A stretch of DNA of 64,000 bases from Ornithodoros turicata (Eukaryota > Arthropoda > Arachnida > Ixodida > Argasidae). The stretch's first letter is position 1; every line of letters starts with the position of its first letter. The notes under the pieces are model-generated. The model ran no database searches, had not been told where the DNA came from, and worked only from the letters and a program-made list of their open reading frames with translations. Location: assembly GCF_037126465.1 (NCBI RefSeq), contig NC_088206.1, positions 11,631,187 to 11,695,186 of the forward strand, in the 5' to 3' direction. Positions 50,801 through 60,205 of this stretch are shown here, piece by piece. Made by a program: the position numbers and the translations under genes.

Positions 50801-53800
50801 TTTCTTCTAAGAGCGAAAGATAAAAAAAAAAAACTACTATCATGTTACATGGCAAATATCCTGACTTTTACGTCTATTTGTTGTTGTTGTTGTTATTGTT
50901 GGAACATGATACGGATAAGGCAACATCCAAATCATAAAACCATCAACTGCGACTTTTTTTTTTCGTTGTTTCAAAATTTCTTATCCGCGTAATGATATGA
51001 ATAATGTGATGCCCGTCTTGGCATCGCCATTATCTCATTCTCTGCAGGTTTGCATTTCCGCAAATATGATCACGGCCATTTTTCTTTTTTTTTTTTAATC
51101 CCCTTATTTCTTAAGCACCGTTTCACTTCCGCGAGTCCCGCAAGAATTCAACGACCTTCCCGATAACGGATGATAAGTTGTCCCCTCAGGAACAACACCT
51201 GTTGCCGGACATTACATATTCTCCCTTTAGTCAAACAAAGACTGGCGGTTCATAGGCGCGGCACCGCGCTCTCACTTGGGCCGAGGTTGAATGAACGACA
51301 ACGTTTCTTTTTTTTTACTTTTTTTATACTGACGATAATTCGAGAGCCATCCGAGAAAAAACTCACGTCAGTGTCTTGCATACAAATTGTGTACTAATGA
51401 AACAAGCGGACATACCCTGCATGTCTCGAAAGACCGGTGGAGCTACGTCCCTCACTTTCTGCCCTTTCCCTCTTGTCTCTTTCTCCTTTTTTTTTTTTTG
51501 TCTTTTTATTCCGTCTTCATTAGAGACATACCCATGTCACGAACCGTTCTATTTTTCATGTGGAAACCCAAACGCCTGTGGTCGTACCGCTCAATCATGC
51601 TGTCTCGGAAATCGTTCGGGAACGTTCGGAATCCCTCGTGATTACATCGTCTGCTTTCTTTATTACTCGTGGGAAGTAACACAATGAGATTAGAGCAAGG
51701 CACGCGTCCCTATATGGCACAATTCTTCCGTCTCTTGTAATCTGATCAACGAACAATGGGTGAACAGTAAAAGTTGTCGTAGTTGCAATTCTCGCGTTTT
51801 CCTCCTTTGGGCCTCTTTTCCTCTGCCGCATGCTTTGCTGAAGCGTCTCCCACGCAACTCTTGGGTCAGATACTTTTTATCTTGGTGTCGTTATCTCGAT
51901 GCGATCCGTTTGTTTTCCAAAGAATTTGCGATAGCCTTTCAGATATCCTCGTGATTAGTATGCGGTTCTCGCGAACCACGTCATGGTAAAACATCGCGGG
52001 TTTACGAAAAAGAAATCGAAGGTTAACTGAAGATTTGTTAGTAGATATCGCTGTTTGTAAGTGATACTTATCTGCCCGTATAATAACTTAATTCCATCGC
52101 TGCCGATACGGGACCGATATGGGGTGATATACCAGCATCACTGGAACCCGACGAATGTTACAAGACTTGTCGCCTAATCTGCATTATCGATTTTCGGTTG
52201 CACGTCGGAAAGGTCAGGGTTTGCAATCGCTATCATATACACATTTCACTACGTTGCACTGCACTACAATGCACTATGTCAGCATGTCACGCACATCGTG
52301 CAACAGCGAGCGTTCACAGCGGCATCTGCTACAGAACAGTGGATCGCTGCAAATGCCTTCGCTTTCTTCTACAGTCTGTGCCGAGTGATACCGATGACAT
52401 TCCACGCGAGCACTGACGAGCAGAGCTTTCATTTTAGATTACCAAAAAAGAAAAAAAATACAACTTATAGAAAGAACAGATATTCTGACTACATTTCAGC
52501 GATCTCCACAGAAGTTGCCGATTTTTCGCTTCCTTTTCAATCCGCAAGCGCTGGTCATTCAGAAACATCCTGCTTCCACTAAATCTACTCGCTGCATAAT
52601 CACACCGCGATATCTTCCTCCCTCCTCGTGGCGTTGCTTCTCGCGGTATACCACTTTTCCCCGTCTTAATCCTATTTTACGATCGCGCTTTCGCATTCTC
52701 GGAGTAAGCATATACTGTCGCCACGTACGCATGTGTTATCGGCACCCAAGCGTGGCTGCACCACAGCAGCGATGTTTCGTCCGGCACCATCATGAATATT
52801 AAACACGCGTCGCCAGAAACCGTTTCCCTTTTTCCGTATCTAAAATGCGAACCATAACGTCCACAGCGCCAGCGTTGGTCAAAAGAGACAGGTCTTACGG
52901 AAGAGGAGGGGGGATTGTGTATTCCGGCCAGCAGTCAATAGCCGACGACATCAAGCGCGAGGAACGGTCGAAGGCTTCCGGTTAGAAGTCATTTGCGGCC
53001 TCTTTGTGAAACCAATTCCATTAGGAAAGCGTTCTGACGTTGTAATGTGGCTTTCGCTGAAAGATGTCCGATGGACAGGCTGACAGGAAGGATTTAAAGT
53101 CTTTTACTTCTAATCGGCGTAAAGGGAGGATGAGTAGGGGGTTGCGAACTTGTCTCGGAAAAGCGGGACAAATTCGGAGGCGTGTCACGGTTGATTAACT
53201 ATCCATTGCGTGGAAGTGGGGCAAAAGTGTTAGTTTCCTCGTTTGCTATGAAAAAAAACGGCTGCGATGCCTCTGTTAGAGTGAATTGGGTCAAATTGAA
53301 ACACGTGTCACGCTTGAGTAGAGAGACTTTGTCTTATACTTACGACGTCGCTCACGGCGTGAAGCGGATTTCTTTCAGAGATCCTTTAGGTGACGGCATG
53401 CTTAGTGTCTGTGTCGTGTCGTGCTGGCCGTAGCACGGCGGGTGTAGCTAGCAGTTGGGTTTGTAACGCACCGGCAACTGCACCTTGGAGAACTGTGCTC
53501 ACAGTGGTATTCGTACGCTGGCGAGTCAGATATCGCATATATGTGGGAGTCACATCATAAAACGTCACAGTTGCACGCAATTAATAGCTGGTGCTGTGAT
53601 CGCATCGGGGAGTGAAGTACGTCTATGGGGCCGGTGGTGATTTCCCTTGTTTTGCCTAGTATTTTCCGGTAGTAGTCATTTGCCAATGCGTCACACACAC
53701 ACATAAAGATACGATGATGAGATGGGGCTGATGCCGGCCAGCAGGCGGGGCGCTGCCCCAGTGCCACTTGTACGTAATGAGAGATGATGATGGAGATGAG

Positions 53801-54517
53801 GATTCCGGTAATCGAAGCAGGGTGGATAGGCCTGTTGATGACAGGAAATCCCAAAGGTGACGGAGACCTTGGTGCATATGAACGGTACTGGAAGCACCTT
53901 GCCTATAGTAAATGGGCGGTGATCGATTGTATGCAGTCCGTGCTGCAACATTTCGCGCTCCCGCTAGTAGTCAGGGCACTTCATAAGTCAAGCCAATTCG
54001 TCAAGCAGCCATGTAACTTCTTGGTTACCGCGATATTGGTTATCTTTGTTATCGTGATAGCGATACAGGTAATGTAACAGGAATATTTATATATCAGAGC
54101 TTTATAGGGCACGGCGGTGTAGGTCTGTCCGTAACAGCTGTGGAGAGAGTCGATGAAGAGAGAGAAGTTACAACAGACATCCGATCGAGTGCGAGGGAAG
54201 CTCGAGGCGGTTCAGGATCGGAAGATGGTAGCCAATTTTGTGATCATATTAGATCGCGTATAGCCTGGACAACATTAATATTACTGGACATATCCCACGT
54301 TCTCCTCGACCATCCGCGTATTACATAATCAAACCCACCACCTGTGTTTTGGGGCCACCATTGCAGTGCAGCTTTCGCTCCATTAAACACAAAATCATCT
54401 CAATCATCATTATCTACGACTTGCCGCCAAATGGGCTTGAAGCGCGGGCGTTGCTTCGACTGGAAGCGCTATGTTGCAAACTGCTACAAACACTTTTTGT
54501 TCGTTTTTAGGGCGAGG
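50801..54517. other. no gene recognised
   Basis: About 3.7 kb with several T homopolymers (51070-51095, 51306-51326, 51487-51501) and many frames of 60-100 codons on both strands, none with a domain. No SINE, MITE or tandem array was found. Short GATGATGATGG words at 53785-53800 are simple sequence. Confidence 0.35.
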
Positions 54518-54587
54518 TCTGTACTATTTTTGAAGCGTGATATGAGCAAGCATTGCGCTTGTCCCATCCTAAAGTTTGCAATACAAA
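54518..54587 (+). repeat. distant copy of the 17.3-kb 100-bp unit
   Basis: GTCTGTACTATTTTTGAAGCGTGATATGAGCAAGC, GCGCTTGTCCCATCCTAAAG and TTGCAATACAA follow the same order as 17286-17355 and 17388-17450. It shows that the unit is a dispersed repeat and not only a local tandem duplication. Confidence 0.8.
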
Positions 54588-55299
54588 CACTAGTACGCAA
54601 CCAACGGGAAAAAGCTTCGACGTTATACGTTACAACGGCAGTGTGGCCAAGACGGAGGTCACATGCGGAAGAATTAGATTCGTGATGGGGTGAAAAGTGA
54701 ACAGGAAAAGATACATATATCTCGGAGGAAGTCACCGTAACACCCGATGGTATGCACGTGCTATATTTGGCACTTCCAACGTCCCTAATGCACAGCGTAT
54801 AGAAAAACGTGTATCAATCCTTTCCTCCTGGCCTGCCGATTAAATATTCGACCGTTCGGACTTTTGCGACCCCCTTTCGTTGCCGAATCGTCGCTTCGAC
54901 GAAAGAATTTTATTCGAACAGGCAGCGTGGGCGCATTCAGAATTGCGTTCCATTCGATGCTTATCGTCGCCGTCGTCTCGACAATTTTTTTACGGGCATT
55001 TCCATCGGTCAGCCAGATGGATTTCCCACGGCAGGGCGGAAAAATATGTGCGGATGTATATCGGTCAGCAGCTGTGTCATGCCGACTTCCATGGAGTGGA
55101 TGCGGAAGGAAAGAGAGGACGCGATTCGTAACAAACACATGTACGTTTCGATGTCGTGAGCTTCGTCTTATAAAAGTAGAGCACACAGTGAAATGGTCCG
55201 TTAGATTCCTTTTGCTGATCCTGTTCAGGATATAAGAGTGTGTACGTGACTGTATGGGAGGAAGTATTAGTGGTGAGAAAGTGGCGGTGATGAGAAACG
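54588..55299. other. three overlapping open frames, unassigned
   Basis: Frames of 116, 123 and 83 codons on the plus strand and 203 on the minus strand coincide at 54785-55396 in a CG-containing patch. None contains a motif I can name. Coincident long frames usually mean biased composition or a decayed element, so I do not call a gene. Confidence 0.3.
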
Positions 55300-55375
55300 C
55301 GTAGAGCATAGCTGCGTATAACATATAGTATAATATATTATATATAGTATAATATATATAATATAGTATAGTTTT
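55300..55375. repeat. (TATAATA)n microsatellite
   Basis: Degenerate ATATAGTATAATATATTATA words; similar sequence resumes at 55608-55665 on the other side of the MITE, so the MITE may have inserted in or next to an AT tract. Confidence 0.9.
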
Positions 55376-55425
55376 TAGTTTTATTAGCTTGTCCATAGAC
55401 AGCGCGATGGCCTTCTAATATGGTA

Positions 55426-55602
55426 CAGCTCCGGTCAACCTTAATAATAGCACTGGAAAAAATTCGGTCTCATTTTCCAGCGCGATAGCAGCGCCACCCT
55501 TGGGGCACTGGGGAATATTAAGTGAACACAATCCTTGCGTTAAACTAATTGAATAATTTTATTCAATTAAGATCTCCTCATTATTAAGGTTGATTGGAGC
55601 TG
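55426..55602. mobile_element. Tc1/mariner-type MITE, 177 bp
   Basis: The left end CAGCTCCGGTCAACCTTAAT and right end ATTAAGGTTGATTGGAGCTG are inverted repeats of about 25 bp, extended by ATAAT/ATTAT. TA flanks both (55424-55425 and 55603-55604). The interior has no coding frame and includes an ATTGAATAATTTTATTCAAT palindrome at about 55549-55568. The short length and TA duplication place it among non-autonomous Tc1/mariner-superfamily elements. Confidence 0.9.
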
Positions 55603-55607
55603 TACAA

Positions 55608-55665
55608 TGGAGTATAGTATATATAGTATAATATGATATAATATAATATAGAGTATAACTGAGTA
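55608..55665. repeat. (TATAATA)n microsatellite, second part
   Basis: AGTATATATAGTATAATATGATATAATATAATATAGAG-type sequence, matching that at 55300-55375 on the other side of the MITE. Confidence 0.9.
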
Positions 55666-55670
55666 TTAGT

Positions 55671-56031
55671 ATACGACCGATGTTTTTGTATTATTCGCTG
55701 ACTATATTTGCGGGAATGTAATGCACTTCAGTGACCCAGCTGGAATACTGAGTTAATTCACACTCATGCATGTCAAGAGAGAGAGAGAGACAAAAACAAC
55801 TTGATATTGATTGGTCGATTTTATTTTTGTCTGGTGCTTGCAAACGGCTATAGGAGCCTTGCAATGGGCAATGCACCCCATTCGAATTTCCCCATACATG
55901 ATCATCAGTGTATTTGTTGTTGTTGACGACGTGTAACCCCATCGCAATTGACTTCTTTTATTGTTACTTTCGCTTAATTTATATAGCCACGGCAATAACA
56001 TCTAGCGTTTGCTGAACGCACGAATCTTCTA
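55671..56031. other. no gene recognised
   Basis: Ordinary AT-rich spacer with a (GA)n word at about 55778-55791. Confidence 0.4.
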
Positions 56032-56619
56032 GTGAGTCGAGAACCTCGTACGCGCCTTCTACCCGTCCTCGAGGACGACGACCCCGTCCACCCCACCACA
56101 ACAAAACCTTTCATCTGTTTTACATTTTCTGCAGACCCGCACCCTATAACCCACGAAAAGGAAACGTATAAGGAAAAATATCAAAGCAAAACGGTTAGCA
56201 GCAGGCAAGCACTTCCGGGCCGCAAAAACACCCGACTATTCCGCCAAGGACACCATCCTCGTCAAAACACACGCGCGTATGGAACGCAGAGCGTCCGCTC
56301 TTTATCCTCCAACACCCGTTACAGAACCGTTTTATTTCTTCCCAAAAAACGTGCGCATCGCAACCTGCCCCCTCAAACAGGCTACACGCATTCTGTGCGG
56401 TGCAGCGAAAATTACACGGTTGTATCTCACGAACCCCGTCAACGTAACTGTTTCTGCCAAGGAAAGGATTCGCGCGACCTCGGTCCGGGAGGCTTTCTTT
56501 TGGACGCGACCTCTAGAGTTGACGTGGAGTGGCAGGAAGAACGCGGCAACCTTGGAAGTAAAATAGCTGCGATGTTGCTCCCTTTTGTGTGTTACGTGCG
56601 CGATGTGAGCGTGATATAA
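56032..56619 (+). CDS. 195-codon ORF, unknown product
   Basis: This is one of the longest frames outside LINE sequence and avoids homopolymers. The predicted product is basic, with scattered Cys and His late in the frame (CSENYTVV, NCFCQGKDSRD) and a hydrophobic end (AAMLLPFVCYV). A second forward frame (56279-56566, 95 codons) overlaps it with equally normal composition. I recognise neither. No splice borders, TATA box or conserved neighbour support a gene. It may be a decayed mobile-element ORF. Confidence 0.25.
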   Translation: MSREPRTRLLPVLEDDDPVHPTTTKPFICFTFSADPHPITHEKETYKEKYQSKTVSSRQALPGRKNTRLFRQGHHPRQNTRAYGTQSVRSLSSNTRYRTVLFLPKKRAHRNLPPQTGYTHSVRCSENYTVVSHEPRQRNCFCQGKDSRDLGPGGFLLDATSRVDVEWQEERGNLGSKIAAMLLPFVCYVRDVSVI

Positions 56620-56995
56620 AACTCTCTTCTTTCTCCTCTGAGAGGTAATCGTGAGAAGAAACAGGCGAACCTTATTTCCGTATCACAATAACAATGGAGG
56701 AAGGAAGGAAGCACGCAAAAAAAAAAACAAAAAAAAAACGAGAAGCGTGTCCGAGTGGCAGCTCCCCGTCCAAAGACCACGGAGTAGCCTAGAGTCCTTG
56801 GGTTTGTCCAAAGTGGTCTGGTGTTCCGTACAGTTCTTCCTGAATGTCTTATACAGACGTTCTCACTCGGCACAGCCAACGCCACTACATAAAGAAAGAT
56901 TCCTTAATGCCTCCTCATCCTCAACGCCACGTGGACGTGTGGTAACGGAACTGCTTGCCCGTGGACATGTGAAGTAGGAATGTCGTCTGCTTCGG
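56620..56995. other. no gene recognised
   Basis: An A-run cluster AAAAAAAAAACAAAAAAAAACG lies at about 56718-56740; otherwise unremarkable. Confidence 0.35.
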
Positions 56996-57100
56996 TCAAT
57001 CACTGCAGATGACAGGCTTTCTGTGGCTACACAAGTGGCTTCCCATGCGGCTGATGATGGCTCGCCTACATTGCTACGGCCGCCGGTCGCGACCAGGCGT
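56996..57100. repeat. dispersed repeat, copy B (partner of 25575-25730)
   Basis: GACAGGCTTTCTGTGGCTAC, GCTTCCCATGCGGCTGATG and TTGCTACGGCCGCC match the same series in copy A, in the same orientation. The CCAAT-bearing upstream part of copy A has only a faint equivalent (GTCAATCACTGCAG). Confidence 0.65.
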
Positions 57101-57462
57101 TGTAGTGGCTCCATATGTGGTGTTGGCACAGCCCCTAGGAAACCACGATCAGGGCATAGCGTAAGCGACCTCCTAGCATTGCAGGACGGCGCACATGGAC
57201 TAACGTCCTACGCCAGTAGCGCCACAGGAGAACCTCAAAAGGACCACGTCCCAGGAGTACCTTTGTTCCAAAAGGCTCATAGAAAATGACAAGATGTGTC
57301 CATGTCTGTTCGCAGTAGGATCCGTAATCCGGTCTTCCGGCCCATGGTAAATTTTAAAATGAGCTCAAGACTGCACGGTTCTTAACAGACGGCGGGATCA
57401 ATATGCAGGGAGATGAGACGAAATTTTTCTGGTGCTCATATTAGCTGCTGCTTCGATTAGTG
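57101..57462. other. no gene recognised
   Basis: No repeat ends, motifs or exon borders recognised. Confidence 0.4.
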
Positions 57463-57555
57463 TCGATTCCCAGTGCCATATGCCAATGCTCTTATGTCAG
57501 TGCTATACTATGTCATACGCCAATGCTATATGCCATATGTCAATGCTCTCAATAC
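57463..57555 (+). repeat. degenerate minisatellite (CATATGCCAATGCT-like)
   Basis: Words ATATGCCAATGCTCTTATGTCAG, ATACGCCAATGCTATATGC and ATATGTCAATGCTCTCA recur at intervals of roughly 15-30 bp. Non-coding simple repeat. Confidence 0.7.
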
Positions 57556-58364
57556 GTCTTAGGTCTTCTTCGCCTGTTCAATGTCCTGTCAATGCCTTCG
57601 CAATCACAGGAGTCATCAACCCCGTCAATGTCAAGACCCCGAGATGACGGTTCCAATGACGCCCTGAGGTTATCAAGGGGTACCTGTATCACTGCGAACA
57701 CTACACCCAAACAATATCTTGCGTGTGCTGCCTTCGCGTAAAGTATTTCATTGATGAGTCTGTAGGAAATAAATAGGGTGCGGAATTATCTCATGTTCTA
57801 GTCCAATCCAATCAGTCCTGAATCTTGCTCTTGCGCGCCAAGCTCCAATTACGACAACGCTCCTATATAACCGCTTCTTAGTCCTCAACGAAACGAGACG
57901 TATGTAGATTGGCAACGTGTAGGTGTTAATAATTCACATCCAATTATATCCTGTCTAACGTGCAAGTCATATGGTTAGCCGCTTAGGAAATGCATGACAT
58001 ACACCCGACGTAAGGTCAGGTTATTGCTACCACCAAGTGATTCTGGGAGCGCGTGAGAATTTCTTCCCACGCGCACTGCATGGGCGACTGTCAGCGCAGT
58101 GTAGGTGTAACTGATTGCCACCGCCAACTCACAGATGGTGCATGTCGCCCATTCATGCTGTAATATGCACCTACGATTGAGGCACGCACAGCCTTATAAG
58201 CATGTGTGTATCGACGTCAAAGCAGAAGCCCAAGACACTTGGACTGGCCCGCCCTACAACATGACGCCTCGGTACAAACTGTTGAACAGTCACAGTCTTC
58301 GTCGCTCAGAGCACAGCCTGTTGTTGAATGCCAGAACGATTCCACACTAATATATATTATGCAC
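57556..58364. other. no gene recognised
   Basis: No frame over 75 codons and no repeats identified. Confidence 0.45.
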
Positions 58365-58550
58365 TATAATGGGGAGGGGGTATATGTTTAACGCTGATAG
58401 AAAAAAAAAGAAGGGAAAGGTTAGCCATGATGTAGGCTTGCTATTCCCAAAAAACAAACACTAACAAACAAAAAGGAAGATGAAGCAGTAGAGACACAGA
58501 AAATTATGAAGAAATACAGGAAAAGACAGGTCCTTCACTAATCGTTGTAC
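58365..58550 (-). mobile_element. retroposon 3' end, family T1, longer copy
   Basis: On the minus strand: TTAGTGAAGGACCTG, TTTTCCTGTATTTCTTCAT, GGGAATAGCAAGCCTACATC, GGCTAACCTTTCCC, a T run, TAAACATATACCCCCTCCCC. It aligns with 41030-41215 over its whole length and then diverges, marking a 5' truncation at about 58550. Confidence 0.8.
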
Positions 58551-59545
58551 GCGTATCCGGCAAATGTCATTTGGATCTTTGTTGGGATCCACCTTGCCGC
58601 CGTGTAGCCTATACGAAACCATCGTGAGGAAGGGCTAGCTTCTGTTTCCTCCACCTGGTCTTGCGCACGACTGCGCCTGAGCATGGGTTCAGCTAAACTA
58701 TATGCTGGGAACGGCAGAGGCCACGGAGCATCACCATGACCGTGGCATCGGTCTTAACAGTCACCACCATTATCTGTCCATGACATTCACTTGTAGTGGC
58801 TAATGCTGTACCAGCTCTCGCAGGGACTCGGACGCGATCCGGCCTCCACTCGTTTTTGGTGCTTCTGCACCTGTATTAGTCAACGAGGCAACGTCCTTTA
58901 CTGGGCAGCTCTTATTAAAAGTGGGCTATGTAGAGGCGGTCGTAGTTTTATTTTACTTTATTCTTTTCTCGGTTGGAGCCACCGTGGTGGTCAGTCGGCG
59001 GCCTGTTAATATTAGTGTGAGGCTCGCGGTATGGGCCTCTCAAAGACCAGCGGGAGTCTGTTTCGTATATCGCCTTCGTTGATCTTGATGCGACATTTGC
59101 CCAGCAGGGGAAGTCAGACACGCCCATTACTGCTCAGTGTGCGCCAGTCATTACAGGTCGAACACGAGGACATAATGCATTCCTCTAACTTTAGAAGTAC
59201 AGAGCAACTGATTCGAGCTATACCGCTAAGGCTCCTTCTGGAAGCCAGCGCAGAAAGGATTCTTTGACAATACATTTTTAGGGTGCATTTCATCGAATAA
59301 AAAGGGGGCGTAATTCCACGCAGGCCCCGCGTCTTTGAAGATAAAGGCACGTCTGGACCTCCATCACATATCGATCAAGTCTCCTGTTGGAGGAGACAAT
59401 TTCCTCTACAGATTCTAACAAATTGTCATTATGTCGTCCACCATCTCCATAAGGCACCGCTTCAGAACCACGCACACTTGCTTTGTACTATGGAATCGAG
59501 GAATATTTATTATACGCACAGTTATGGCGCCAGTTTCAAAGTGGA
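58551..59545. other. no gene recognised
   Basis: Frames of 60-80 codons on both strands at 58803-59475 without domains. No repeats detected before the SINE. Confidence 0.4.
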
Positions 59546-59830
59546 TCAGCGGCATGGCCGAGCGGGTTAAGGCGTCTCGGTCGTGCTGAAGACTGGAAGG
59601 TGATGGGTTCGAATCCTACCACCGGCTGTGCTGTCTGAGGTTTTCCCTGGGTTTTCCGAAGACTTCCCAGACGAATGTCGGCACAGTTCCAACCTGAAGT
59701 CGGCCCAGGACGCATACTAAACCCCCCTGTCCCCCAGTCCTTCCTGCTGTCCTCTCTCCATTTGTCCATATCTGTACGCCGCTCATAGCCACAGTTGATT
59801 CGCGGCGCTAACACGAAATTAAAAAAAAAA
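59546..59830 (+). mobile_element. tRNA-derived SINE, best-preserved full-length copy
   Basis: The head CAGCGGCATGGCCGAGCGGG TTAAGGCGTCTCGG is a Ser/Leu-type tRNA 5' half with a good A box (TGGCCGAGCGG, about 59555-59565). The B box GGGTTCGAATCC lies at about 59604-59615. The body follows (GTCGGCACAGTTCC, AGTCGGCCCAGGACGCATAC, CCTTCCTGCTGTCCTCTCTCC), then the 3' end AGCCACAGTTGATTCGCGG and an A10 tail (59821-59830). Both Pol III boxes are intact, so it could be transcribed. LINE-supplied enzymes would mobilise it (family knowledge); which LINE is unknown. Confidence 0.95.
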
Positions 59831-60120
59831 CTAGCAAAGCGGGGCTGTTTGCTTTTACTCTGTTATACATTCTGGTGTTATCGGTTTTCACTTTGGGAGG
59901 CCTGTAAGGACGATTTGTATATTGGTCTTTTGCCTGGGGCAACAAAGCTCGTGCAAAATGCACTTAAGTTCTGCAGGTTAGGATCCAACATGTAGATGCT
60001 TGTATGTTCATGCCAATATATTCTGAACAGGATCCTAGCAAGGTTTTTCTGCAAACTTGCCTAGGGCTTTAGATCAATCGTTTCGCTCAGCACTTCAAAA
60101 AAAACAAGAAAAACACCTTG
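59831..60120. other. no gene recognised
   Basis: Short spacer between a SINE and a T2 tail; nothing recognised. Confidence 0.4.
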
Positions 60121-60205
60121 TTTCTTGGATTGGATTGGAATGAAAAAAGAAAAAAATATGGAGAGGTTAGTTCAGACCCAGTCAGAACAGGCTACTCCAA
60201 AACGC
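60121..60205 (-). mobile_element. retroposon 3' tail, family T2
   Basis: Minus strand: TTTTGGAGTAGCCTGTTCTG, GACTGGGTCTGAACTAACCTC, CATATTTTTTTC, then a (ATCCA)n-like end. Same order as 32185-32265 and 47135-47215. Confidence 0.65.

Noticed and set aside
59551..59625. Apparent tRNA gene (Ser/Leu-like with A and B boxes)
   Set aside because: The tRNA-like head continues directly into the SINE body shared with several other copies, and the 3' half does not close an acceptor stem.
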